In this document: positions 1-6,832 of the stretch, one piece after another | Numbering within the stretch: position 1 is the stretch's first letter | How the letters are laid out: every line of letters begins with the position of its first letter | Source of the DNA: Hyphomicrobiales bacterium | GTDB taxonomy: Bacteria > Pseudomonadota > Alphaproteobacteria > Rhizobiales > Rhizobiaceae | NCBI GenBank assembly: GCA_015654965.1 | Contig: JAATGD010000046.1 | Span: forward strand, 1-9,312 | Length of the DNA: 9,312 nt | Direction of reading: 5' to 3' | Notes under the pieces: model-generated | What the model was told of the DNA's origin: nothing | What the model saw: only the letters and a program-made list of their open reading frames with translations | Databases searched by the model: none | Program-made: the position numbers and the translations under genes

Positions 1-351
1 CAGCGCGCGGCCATCGCCCGAGGGCTTGCACCGCGCCCGCCGCTGCTACTGCTTGATGAACCACTCGGAGCGCTTGACTCCCTGACCCGCAGCCATTTAC
101 AGGATGAACTGCTTGCAATATGGGAACGTGAGAAAAGCACCGTGGTCATGGTAACCCATGATGTCGAGGAAGCGATCTACCTGTCAGACCGGATCGTCGT
201 CATGAACCCTCGCCCCGGCCGCATAGCCCGGATTTTTGATGTCGGAAGCACCCGGCCGCGCCGACGCGACGATCTGGATTTTGTCACCATTCGACGCGAA
301 ATCACAGACCTTCTTGCGCATCGCAAAAACCTGGAGATGGCTACAAGCTAA
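1..351 (+). CDS. ABC transporter ATP-binding protein, NitT/TauT type (C-terminal part)
   Basis: This is the last 116 residues of an ABC ATPase; the N-terminus with the Walker A motif lies off the left edge. The fragment opens with QRAAIARGLA, the helix that directly follows the ABC signature. Next come Walker B (LLLLDEP, residues 15-21, catalytic Glu20), the D-loop GALD (23-26) and the switch histidine in VTHD (His53). The segment VVMNPRPGRI resembles the nitrate/sulfonate/taurine importer ATPases (SsuB, TauB, NrtD), which usually carry a PRPGRI-like stretch here. These ATPases energise a membrane permease from the cytoplasmic face. The gene ends with TAA at 349-351 and is followed by a long gap, so it is probably the last gene of its own operon. 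The substrate cannot be told from this fragment. The family call is firm and the subfamily fairly likely. Confidence 0.88.
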   Translation, partial: QRAAIARGLAPRPPLLLLDEPLGALDSLTRSHLQDELLAIWEREKSTVVMVTHDVEEAIYLSDRIVVMNPRPGRIARIFDVGSTRPRRRDDLDFVTIRREITDLLAHRKNLEMATS

Positions 352-427
352 TAATCTGTGGCCCAAATCATCATGCGTCAGGCCACTCGTTTTCAACGCC
401 TACCGAACAATGACGGGATGAGAGTAT

Positions 428-457
428 AATCCGATCCTGAATAACGAAGATCGGATT
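428..457. repeat. Perfect 9-bp inverted repeat, 12-nt loop
   Basis: AATCCGATC at 428-436 is the exact reverse complement of GATCGGATT at 449-457. It lies 77 bp after the ABC ATPase stop codon. As RNA it would form a 9-bp stem with a 12-nt loop. No run of T follows (TCCTGTTCACT), so it is a poor intrinsic terminator. It could instead be a protein-binding dyad or help define the 3' end of the upstream message. The repeat itself is seen; its role is a guess. Confidence 0.5.
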
Positions 458-530
458 CCTGTTCACTGGCAATGAAGCAAATCATTGAACCGGGGTTAAG
501 TTGATAACGCCTTGACGGCATAACACCCGC

Positions 531-562
531 ACAGAACTTGAAAATGGTTGCGTAAGTTCTGT
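531..562. repeat. Perfect 9-bp inverted repeat, 14-nt spacer
   Basis: ACAGAACTT at 531-539 is the exact reverse complement of AAGTTCTGT at 554-562, with a 14-nt spacer. The half-sites are centred 23 bp apart, about two helical turns, which suits a dimeric DNA-binding protein. No T-tract follows, so a terminator is unlikely. It lies about 190 bp upstream of tetR and just downstream of a TTGACG box at 512-517. A regulatory site is possible. Its half-sites are unrelated to those of the 428-457 repeat. Confidence 0.45.
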
Positions 563-717
563 TGTCGTTCCGCGTCAAAATGGGGAATACCCGGCCTTTT
601 GCATTTACCAGATGCATCACCACCCAATAATGCCTCTATATAAGGAAATATTTTCTTCCATATCTAATTTGTTTGGTATTCGATTTCTGGAGAAATGAAG
701 ATTTGTGTGACCCTCTA

Positions 718-739
718 AGAGAACGATCATTCTTTCTCT
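718..739. promoter_or_regulatory. Candidate TetR-family operator upstream of the regulator gene
   Basis: AGAGAA at 718-723 and TTCTCT at 734-739 form a 6-bp inverted repeat with a 10-nt spacer, 22 bp overall, ending 9 bp before the tetR start codon. TetR-family regulators commonly bind short dyads of about this size next to their own gene, so this is a reasonable candidate for autoregulation. Against it, the arms are short and purine/pyrimidine-biased, which raises the chance of coincidence. The palindrome GAGTACTC at 741-748 abuts the start codon. Confidence 0.3.
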
Positions 740-748
740 CGAGTACTC

Positions 749-1333
749 ATGACCAGGCCTATCAATCACGCAAACTCATTCCCCATGCGGGAGCGGATAA
801 TTACCGCGGTCGGAGATATTTTCTATCGGGACGGTACCTATCTTGTCGGCGTCGATAAGATCGTAAATGATTTAAACATTACACGCGCCACCCTCTACCG
901 GCATTTCCAGGGCAAGGAAGACCTCGTCGTTTCCTACCTCAAGCATCGCCATGACATGGTCAGCGCACAAATAGAGCGGATGGCAAGCGGCAAAACAGGT
1001 GCAGATGCAATTCTCGCAATATTTGAAGGCCTTACAGAAAAAACCACCCATGAAGCGTTTCGCGGCTGCGCTTTTCTGATTGCCGTGACAGAAAACCCGA
1101 CTTCACAGGCAATTCACGAAGTTGCTCGAACACATAAAAAATTCCTGCATGAATTCTTTGATCGGCTTCTGCCCGGGCAGCCGGAATTGAGCGAGCAGCT
1201 GCTCATTCTTTACGAAGGCGTTCTTTCGGCTTCCGTTTTGCGCCTGGAAGCGCAGCCGGCGCGCGCTGCAAAAAAGCTGGTTGAGCAGCTTCTGCAAGCC
1301 GAAACCGGCTCTTCATCGAAAGGCGCGGCATGA
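749..1333 (+). CDS. TetR/AcrR-family transcriptional regulator
   Basis: A protein of 194 residues, the usual size for TetR repressors. The N-terminal DNA-binding domain covers roughly residues 14-60. Its helix-turn-helix runs through VDKIVNDLNITRATLYRHF (35-53), followed by the typical GKEDLV turn (55-60). The rest is the variable helical ligand-binding and dimerisation domain, including a RGCAFLIAVTE segment resembling the RGCPFLNAAAE seen in many relatives. ATG 749 is the first possible start after an in-frame TAA at 716-718, but no good ribosome binding site precedes it; Met13 (785) is an alternative that keeps the whole HTH. The stop overlaps the tctB start as ATGA, so the regulator is co-transcribed with the transporter and probably controls the operon and itself. 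The inducer is unknown, most likely the transported acid or a derivative. Confidence 0.92.
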   Translation: MTRPINHANSFPMRERIITAVGDIFYRDGTYLVGVDKIVNDLNITRATLYRHFQGKEDLVVSYLKHRHDMVSAQIERMASGKTGADAILAIFEGLTEKTTHEAFRGCAFLIAVTENPTSQAIHEVARTHKKFLHEFFDRLLPGQPELSEQLLILYEGVLSASVLRLEAQPARAAKKLVEQLLQAETGSSSKGAA

Positions 1334-1794
1334 CCAATATTGCTCTCGGACTCAGTGCCTTTCTGATCGCGGCTCTTTATGCATTCGGTATCTTCCAAAT
1401 ACCCTTACTGGGCTTCGGCGATCCTTTAGGGCCGCGCTTGTTCCCGTCGATCCTCGCCATATCCTTGGTACTAATCGGCATTATCCTGCTGATAGAAGGA
1501 CGCCAGTTGCGGACATTTCGCGCCGACTACACCCGGTTTGTTGCCTATGTGAAGGATACCGATTTTCGCATCGTTTTTTCCGTCATCCTGTGGACCGGCC
1601 TCTATTTCGCAGCCTTCGCACCGGTCGGATATCTTCTTTCGACAGCCATCTTTCTTCTCGGGCTGGTACTAGCTTTTCATCGGGGAAGCCGTTTCGCGGG
1701 AACGACTGTGGCAATCCTCTTCGCAGCAGGAAGCTACTTCCTGTTTGCCGGTCTGTTTGGCGTCCCCTTGCCACGCGGCATACTTCCTTTTTAA
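1330..1794 (+). CDS. tctB: Tripartite tricarboxylate transporter small membrane subunit TctB
   Basis: A hydrophobic protein of 154 residues, the usual TctB length, with four or five predicted membrane segments (about 5-26, 37-57, 79-97, 100-116 and 122-147). The family hallmarks are GPRLFP at residues 34-39, after the first membrane helix, and the C-terminal FGVPLPRGIL. TctB partners the large subunit TctA in the inner membrane; its exact role is poorly defined. The start codon overlaps the tetR stop (ATGA) and is preceded by GAAAGG at 1318-1323, six bases away, which supports translational coupling. The gene lies 15 bp before tctA. The family call rests on length, topology, these motifs and the neighbour. 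Confidence 0.9.
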   Translation: MTNIALGLSAFLIAALYAFGIFQIPLLGFGDPLGPRLFPSILAISLVLIGIILLIEGRQLRTFRADYTRFVAYVKDTDFRIVFSVILWTGLYFAAFAPVGYLLSTAIFLLGLVLAFHRGSRFAGTTVAILFAAGSYFLFAGLFGVPLPRGILPF

Positions 1795-1809
1795 AGCAGG
1801 TTCCGTTTT

Positions 1810-3378
1810 ATGAGTAATTTCGACCACATGTTGAACGGCTTTGCAGTCGCAACAGAACCGCAAAACCTGCTTTTCATTCTGACAGGCAGCATTCTTGGCA
1901 CCATCGTCGGCGTTCTGCCCGGTCTTGGGCCCTCAGCAGGCATTGCGCTGCTTTTGCCGCTCACCTTCGGCATGGACCCGACAGCCGCCCTCATCATGAT
2001 CGCCGCGATGTATTACGGCGCCATGTATGGCGGCTCGACAACCTCGATCCTGATCAATACGCCCGGCGAATCCTCCTCCGTCATGACGACGCTCGACGGC
2101 TATCAGATGGCCAAAAATGGTCGCGCGGGTGCAGCTCTCGCCGTATCGGCGATCGGTTCATTCATCGCAGGCACATTCAGCGTCATAGCACTGAGCCTTC
2201 TTGCCACGCCGCTCGCCCGTTTTGGTCTCAAATTCGGTCCCGTCGAATATTTCAGCCTGATGCTGTTTTCCATGGCCGCAGTTTCAAGTTTGACTGGCAA
2301 ATCGGTCGCCAAGGGTCTGTTTTCCATGGTGCTGGGCCTGATGATTGCAACCGTGGGTATTGATCTGCAAAGCGGCTCGCCGCGTTTCTCAGGCAGCATC
2401 CCCCAATTACAGGACGGTGTCAGCTTTCTGGTGATTGCGGTGGGCATGTTCGCCGTATCTGAAGTTCTGGTGACTTTTGAAGAACATGTGCGTGGCACGG
2501 CTCCCGTCCTTCGCATTCGTGGACGCCTGTGGCTCACGATGGAAGAATGGCGACGTTCGATCATGCCGATCATTCGCGGCACGCTGATCGGTTTTGCCAA
2601 GGGCGTATTGCCCGGTCCCGGCGCTACGATCTCTACCATACTCTCTTATGGTCTGGAACGCGGATTGCATAAGGACAAGGAAAAATTCGGCACCGGCATG
2701 ATCGAAGGCGTGGCAGGTCCCGAGGCCGCCAATAATGCCGCAGCTGGTGGCGCTATGGTGCCGCTTTTAACGCTCGGCCTTCCGAGCGGCGGCACGACCG
2801 CCGTGTTGCTCGGAGCCTTCATCATGTATGGGCTTCAGCCCGGACCGCTGATGATGAGCCGCAACCCGGAAGTCGTCTGGGGTCTGATCGACAGCATGTA
2901 TCTCGGCAATGTGATGCTGTTCATCCTCAATCTGCCGCTGATCTTCCTGTTCGTACGGCTGCTTTACATTCCGACCGGTATTCTGCTGCCGCTGATCCTG
3001 ACGATTGCAACCATCGGCGTCTTTTCCATTGACGGCAGCACGCTCGATCTCGGCCTCGTGCTCGGCTTTGGCGTTGTCGGCTATATTTTCCGCAAGCTCG
3101 ACGTGCCGCTCGCTCCCATGGTTCTGGCCGTGGTTCTCGGCAAAAGCCTTGAGCAATCCTTCCGCCAGTCGATCACCATTTCCGGCGGCGATATGGGCAT
3201 TTTCCTGTCCAGCGCCTTGTCCATCATCTTTCTTGTTCTCGCCGCCCTCATGTTCGTCCTGCCCTTCGCATGGAAACATCGTGAGAAGCTATTCACCCTG
3301 GTCAGGGGCAGAGAAAACCAGAGCGCAAAATCTCAACCCACCATCAACGCAAGCGGGGCTACCACCGATGAAACATGA
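1810..3378 (+). CDS. tctA: Tripartite tricarboxylate transporter large permease subunit TctA
   Basis: A polytopic membrane protein of 522 residues, close to the family norm of about 500, that forms the ion-coupled translocation path with TctB. The family's internal duplication is plain. GVLPGLGP (residues 34-41) is echoed by GVLPGPG (265-271), each near the start of a half. Other hallmarks are the MYGGSTTSILINTPGE segment (about 70-85), GPEAANNAAAGGAMVPLLTLGLPSGGTT (about 303-330) and the following ILLGAF-like helix. The hydrophilic tail after about residue 495 is not conserved. ATG 1810 follows AGCAGG (1795-1800) by nine bases. The end overlaps the first tctC by 11 nt. TctA binds its solute only when a periplasmic TctC delivers it, so the two tctC genes just downstream are its likely partners. 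The substrate class is a carboxylate by family; the exact compound is unknown. Confidence 0.96.
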   Translation: MSNFDHMLNGFAVATEPQNLLFILTGSILGTIVGVLPGLGPSAGIALLLPLTFGMDPTAALIMIAAMYYGAMYGGSTTSILINTPGESSSVMTTLDGYQMAKNGRAGAALAVSAIGSFIAGTFSVIALSLLATPLARFGLKFGPVEYFSLMLFSMAAVSSLTGKSVAKGLFSMVLGLMIATVGIDLQSGSPRFSGSIPQLQDGVSFLVIAVGMFAVSEVLVTFEEHVRGTAPVLRIRGRLWLTMEEWRRSIMPIIRGTLIGFAKGVLPGPGATISTILSYGLERGLHKDKEKFGTGMIEGVAGPEAANNAAAGGAMVPLLTLGLPSGGTTAVLLGAFIMYGLQPGPLMMSRNPEVVWGLIDSMYLGNVMLFILNLPLIFLFVRLLYIPTGILLPLILTIATIGVFSIDGSTLDLGLVLGFGVVGYIFRKLDVPLAPMVLAVVLGKSLEQSFRQSITISGGDMGIFLSSALSIIFLVLAALMFVLPFAWKHREKLFTLVRGRENQSAKSQPTINASGATTDET

Positions 3379-4375
3379 TACGTTATTTCTGACACGTCGC
3401 ACCATGCTAAGAGCTTCCATTGCCTTGCTTGCTGCCGGAGCCATTCCCGGCGCACTCGTCGCGCAGGATGCGGGCTGGACGCCCGACAAGCCGGTGGAAG
3501 TGGTGGTCGGTGTCGGCCCCGGCGGCGCCAACGACCGCACCGCACGCGATATCGAACGCTTCCTCAAGGATAGCGGTTTCACGCCCAAGGGCGGTATCGT
3601 CTCCAACAAGCCGGGCGGTGGCCATTCGGTAGCGCTTGCCTATACGCTTTCGCATCCGGGCGAAGGAAATATCTTGCAAGTCATCGGCGGCGTCATGCTG
3701 TCCAATAATATTCTTGGCCGCAGCCCGATTTCCTACAGACAGTTCAGCCCGATTGCCACGCTGTTCGATGAACAGATGGTTTTTGCCGTCGGCAAGAATT
3801 CGCCAATCAAGTCGGCTCAAGAACTTGTCGAAAAGCTGAAGGCCGACCCATCTTCTGTTTCCTTCTCGATCTCGACCGGCATCGGCACCACCAACCACAT
3901 CAGCGTTCTTTTGCTGGCAAAAAAGCTTGGCCTCGATCTCACCAAGATCAAGGCCATCAGCTTCAACTCCTCGACCGAAGGCGTCACCGCGACCATTGGC
4001 GGCCATATTGACGTGGTCGTCACCACACCATTCGCGCTCAATCCTTTCGTTGAATCCGGCGATCTGCGCTATATCGCGGCGGCAAGCGCCGAGCGTTCCG
4101 GCGGCTTGCTGGCCGATGTGCCGACATGGCGCGAACTCGGGCACGATATCGTCGTTCCCGCATGGCGTCTCGTCGTCGCCCCGCCTGATCTGACACCGGA
4201 GCAAATCGCCTATTGGGACAAGGCTTTTGCGGCAGTCACCGCGACCGCCGAATGGAAAGCCATGCTTGAAAAGGAATCCCTTGTCGCCCATCGCCTGAAC
4301 AGTGCCGAGACAAAAGCCTATCTCGATAGCGAAGACGCGCGTTACCGCGAGCTTCTGGCGTCCGTTACCAAGTAA
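3368..4375 (+). CDS. tctC: TctC/Bug-family periplasmic solute-binding protein, first copy
   Basis: A protein of 335 residues that captures a carboxylate in the periplasm and passes it to TctAB. The N-terminus carries a signal peptide with twin arginines in TRRTMLR (residues 9-15), a hydrophobic stretch (16-31) and probable cleavage near residue 32 (ALVA/QD). The mature part begins GWTPDKPVEVVVGVGPGG, the usual Bug-family first strand and loop, with Asp56 and Arg60 after the GG. A second conserved loop, STGIGTTNH, spans 169-177. The frame is open upstream to about 3005, but ATG 3368 is chosen: it puts the export signal at the N-terminus, has GGGG at 3355-3358 and aligns residue for residue with the next gene. 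It overlaps tctA by 11 nt. By hand alignment it is about 70% identical to the second copy. ATG 3404 would remove the twin-arginine motif and is less likely. Confidence 0.93.
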   Translation: MKHDTLFLTRRTMLRASIALLAAGAIPGALVAQDAGWTPDKPVEVVVGVGPGGANDRTARDIERFLKDSGFTPKGGIVSNKPGGGHSVALAYTLSHPGEGNILQVIGGVMLSNNILGRSPISYRQFSPIATLFDEQMVFAVGKNSPIKSAQELVEKLKADPSSVSFSISTGIGTTNHISVLLLAKKLGLDLTKIKAISFNSSTEGVTATIGGHIDVVVTTPFALNPFVESGDLRYIAAASAERSGGLLADVPTWRELGHDIVVPAWRLVVAPPDLTPEQIAYWDKAFAAVTATAEWKAMLEKESLVAHRLNSAETKAYLDSEDARYRELLASVTK

Positions 4376-4401
4376 AACAGCAATTGGATGCCCTGGAAAA
4401 C

Positions 4402-5412
4402 ATGATGATTTTCAACCAATCACCGATCAACCGTCGTGCTTTGCTGTTATCGTCGCTTGCGGCTGCGGGCACATTCGGTCTTGCCAGAACGGGCCTTGCC
4501 GCATCAGGCTGGCAGCCTGAAAAGTCGGTCGAAGTGGTGCTCGGTGTCGGGCCGGGCGGCGCTACCGACCGTACCGCGCGCGAAATCGCCGAATTCTTGA
4601 AAAATGGCGGCTTCACGCCCAAGGGAAACATCGTTTCCAACAAGCCCGGTGGGGGACATTCGGTAGCACTCGCTTATACGATTGCCCATGCGGGCGATCC
4701 GCAAATCCTGCAAGTGACCGGCCATGTCATCATCGCCAATAATGTGCTGGGCCGCAGCCCCTTGTCCTACAAGCAGATAACGCCCATCGCGACGCTTTTT
4801 GACGAACAGATGGTTTTTGCGACCGGCGCGAAATCGTCGATCACATCGGCGCAGGATCTCATCGACAAGCTGAAAGCCGATCCCGGCTCGGTGTCGTTTT
4901 CAATCTCGACCGGCATCGGCACCACCAACCATATCAGCGTACTTCTACTGGCTGAGCAGATCGGCGTCGATCCAAAAAAGCTGAAAGTTGTCAGCTTCAA
5001 TTCCTCGACCGAAGGCGTCACGGCGACCATTGGCGGCCATGTTGATGTGGCGGTCACCACCCCCTTCGCACTCAATCCTTATGTCGAATCCGGCGATCTG
5101 CGCTATATCGCGGCAGCGTCCGAACAACGGGTCGGCGGACTGATGGCGGATGTGCCGACATGGAAGGAACTCGGCTACGATATCGTCGTCTCATCCAGCC
5201 CCAAGATTGTCGCGCCACCTGATCTGGCGCCCGAGCACATCGCCTATTGGGACAATGCCTTTGCGACCATCACCGCCACACCCGAATGGAAGGCGATGAT
5301 CGAAAAGAATTATCTCATCGACCGGGTATTGAACGCCGAACAGAGCAAGGCCCAGTTTGATGCGGATGACGCCCGCTATCGCAAATTGTTGAGCCCGATC
5401 ATTCCGGGCTGA
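4402..5412 (+). CDS. tctC: TctC/Bug-family periplasmic solute-binding protein, second copy
   Basis: A protein of 336 residues and a tandem paralogue of the preceding gene, starting 26 bp after its stop. The signal peptide has twin arginines in INRRALLLSS (residues 9-18), then a hydrophobic run and probable cleavage near residue 33 (GLA/AS). The mature domain begins GWQPEKSVEVVLGVGPGG. Trp37, Asp56 and Arg60 fall at exactly the same numbers as in the first copy, which supports ATG 4402 over TTG 4384 further upstream; ATG 4405 cannot be excluded. GGAAAA just ahead is a modest ribosome binding site. The core aligns to the first copy without gaps through residue 271. Divergence is clustered at 264-269, where PAWRLV becomes SSSPKI. 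It probably feeds the same TctAB with a related or different acid. A terminator-like hairpin follows. Confidence 0.93.
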   Translation: MMIFNQSPINRRALLLSSLAAAGTFGLARTGLAASGWQPEKSVEVVLGVGPGGATDRTAREIAEFLKNGGFTPKGNIVSNKPGGGHSVALAYTIAHAGDPQILQVTGHVIIANNVLGRSPLSYKQITPIATLFDEQMVFATGAKSSITSAQDLIDKLKADPGSVSFSISTGIGTTNHISVLLLAEQIGVDPKKLKVVSFNSSTEGVTATIGGHVDVAVTTPFALNPYVESGDLRYIAAASEQRVGGLMADVPTWKELGYDIVVSSSPKIVAPPDLAPEHIAYWDNAFATITATPEWKAMIEKNYLIDRVLNAEQSKAQFDADDARYRKLLSPIIPG

Positions 5413-5424
5413 CCCGCTTTTCCT

Positions 5425-5456
5425 GTCGAGGGTTTGCACCCTCGACATTTTGTCTT
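5425..5456 (+). terminator. Hairpin with T-rich tail after the second tctC (possible partial terminator)
   Basis: GTCGAGGGT (5425-5433) and ACCCTCGAC (5438-5446) form a perfect 9-bp stem with the four-base loop TTGC, followed by ATTTTGTCTT. A stable GC-containing stem, tiny loop and T-rich tail fit an intrinsic terminator, although the T run is broken by G and C. It lies 12 bp after the tctC stop and ends 35 bp before the next start. Because the downstream genes are on the same strand with no obvious promoter, it more likely reduces read-through or protects the 3' end of the transporter message than fully ends transcription. Confidence 0.6.
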
Positions 5457-5481
5457 CTCTTCTGCTTCTGGATGCATTCTC

Positions 5482-6813
5482 ATGTCCGACACGGTTTCCC
5501 GACACTTCGCCCGTAATATCCTAGCTTTCTCCCAACGTGTTTTCAGTGATGAAGCCAATCAGCGCGCACGCGAAGCAATAACCGACATGATCGGTGTCAT
5601 GCTTGCCGGAAGCCAGCACGAAGGGGGCAATATCCTGCGCTCGGTCATCATGCCAACCGCCGCCAAAGGCAAATCACGTGTCTTTGGCACGCCATTGCAT
5701 CTCAATGCACTGGATGCAGCACTCCTGAACGGTACGAGCGCCCATATGCTCGACTATGACGATTCCAATTCACATCTGCACGGGCATGTTTCAGTCGCCA
5801 TTCTTCCGGCCATCCTCGCTATTGCCGACGAAAAACAGATCAATGGCCACGCCGTCCTCAAAGCCTATCTGACAGGCTTTGAAGCCGCCGCACGTTTGGG
5901 CAATGCCGTCAGCCGCAGGCAATATACGCATGGCTGGCATCCGACCACGACCGTCGGCCTGTTTGGCGCTGTCGCCGTCGCAGGCGTTCTCAGCGGTCTT
6001 GATGAAGATCAATTAGCGACCGCCCTTGGTATCGCCACCTCGCTTGCAGCCGGTATCAAATCAAATTTCGGCACCATGACCAAGCCGCTGATCGTCGGTC
6101 ATGCCAATCGCAATGCCTTATTCGCCGTTGCACTGGCGCAAAACGGTTTCACATCCGGTGAGAAGGCTTTTGAGCATCATCAGGGCTTTTTCGCCGTCTT
6201 CAACGGTGCGCCCGACAGTTACGACCCAGCACCCTTGACTGAAGACTGGAACGCGGCTCCACGCATTCTCGATCCCGTCAAGGGCAACAAGATCAAGCGC
6301 TACCCATGCTGCTATGCGCTTGCAGCACCCCTTGACGGTATTCTGAGCTTGCGTGAAACACATGATCTGCGCCCCGACCAGATCGCAGAAGTGCGCATCG
6401 GCACACACCCGATCCGCTTTCCACATATCAATGTACCGGAACCGAAATCGCCGCTGGAGGCGAAATTTTCAACCAGCTATGTGGTCGCGCGCGCCCTGAT
6501 CAGCGGCTCAATCAGACTGGAAGATTTTGAGGACGATAGCCGTTTCAACGATGCCCTGACCAAAAGCCTGATGCAACGCATCGCGCTTTATCGTTATGAG
6601 AGCAAAAATACCGGCGGTTCGGAAATCACTATTACCACAACGGACGGACGAAAGATCACGCTTTTTGTGGACGGTGCACTTGGCTCGACCTATGATCAGC
6701 CCTTACCAGATGCGGTGATCCGGGAAAAATTCCTAAACACCGCGGGCCGCGCCTTATCTGCCGATGAAGCACAATCGCTGTTTGCACGTCTGCAAAATGA
6801 CGATTTCGCATAA
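5482..6813 (+). CDS. MmgE/PrpD-family enzyme, first copy (dehydratase, decarboxylase or epimerase)
   Basis: A cytoplasmic enzyme of 443 residues, the normal family length. The family includes 2-methylcitrate dehydratase (PrpD), cis-aconitate decarboxylase and iminodisuccinate epimerase. Hallmarks are NGTSAHMLDYDD (residues 83-94), the histidine-rich HLHGH (98-102), GWHPTTT around His153, GTMTKP with Lys201, KRYPCC with Lys272, and PKSPLEAKFS (321-330). These match the positions of Asp, His and Lys residues lining the pocket of cis-aconitate decarboxylase, so the enzyme looks active. ATG 5482 is chosen. An in-frame TTG at 5434 lies in the hairpin loop and would add 16 unconserved residues. TGGA at 5469-5472 is a weak ribosome binding site. 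It sits between the binding-protein genes and an exporter, so it probably acts on the imported acid or a product. Which of the family's reactions it performs cannot be read here. Confidence 0.92.
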   Translation: MSDTVSRHFARNILAFSQRVFSDEANQRAREAITDMIGVMLAGSQHEGGNILRSVIMPTAAKGKSRVFGTPLHLNALDAALLNGTSAHMLDYDDSNSHLHGHVSVAILPAILAIADEKQINGHAVLKAYLTGFEAAARLGNAVSRRQYTHGWHPTTTVGLFGAVAVAGVLSGLDEDQLATALGIATSLAAGIKSNFGTMTKPLIVGHANRNALFAVALAQNGFTSGEKAFEHHQGFFAVFNGAPDSYDPAPLTEDWNAAPRILDPVKGNKIKRYPCCYALAAPLDGILSLRETHDLRPDQIAEVRIGTHPIRFPHINVPEPKSPLEAKFSTSYVVARALISGSIRLEDFEDDSRFNDALTKSLMQRIALYRYESKNTGGSEITITTTDGRKITLFVDGALGSTYDQPLPDAVIREKFLNTAGRALSADEAQSLFARLQNDDFA

Positions 6814-6832
6814 GGCGCATGGATAGACGATC

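Larger units (their letters stand above)
352..748. other. Gene-free intergenic region with inverted repeats
   Basis: This gap of about 400 bases separates the ABC operon from the TetR/tct operon. It is visibly richer in A and T than the flanking genes. No reading frame in it gives a recognisable protein. It holds two perfect 9-bp inverted repeats (428-457 and 531-562) and, close to the tetR start, a 6-bp inverted repeat (718-739). A TTGACG box at 512-517 could serve as a -35 element, but no convincing -10 box follows at 16-18 bp. A TATATAAGG stretch around 633-643 is AT-rich but lacks a matching -35. The operon promoter is most likely here, but I cannot place it. Confidence 0.6.

Noticed and set aside
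600..616. Short dyad TGCAT and ATGCA with the palindrome GATGCATC
   Set aside because: Five-base arms and an eight-base palindrome are expected by chance in a gap of this size, and nothing around supports a function.
393..623. Minus-strand frame of 76 codons in the intergenic gap, possible small gene
   Set aside because: No recognisable family and no clear ribosome binding site; it spans both inverted repeats, which suggests non-coding DNA.
695..718. Seven-codon leader peptide MKICVTL upstream of tetR in the same frame
   Set aside because: GGAG is only two bases from the ATG, too close for good initiation, and the peptide has no codon run hinting at attenuation.
1281..1817. Plus-strand frame of 178 codons overlapping tctB
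   Set aside because: It is an off-frame shadow of tctB, rich in Arg, Ser and Cys, while the tctB frame has the expected membrane helices and motifs.
2103..2639. Minus-strand open frame of 178 codons inside tctA
   Set aside because: It is an antisense shadow of a strongly conserved membrane protein gene, with arginine- and proline-rich low-information sequence.
3005..3367. N-terminal extension of the first tctC
   Set aside because: The added residues overlap conserved TctA coding sequence and would bury the signal peptide; the 3368 start aligns with the second tctC.
3407..4291. Open frame of 294 codons on the minus strand
   Set aside because: It lies wholly antisense to the first tctC, has no recognisable motifs, and is the usual shadow produced by GC-biased third positions of a real gene.
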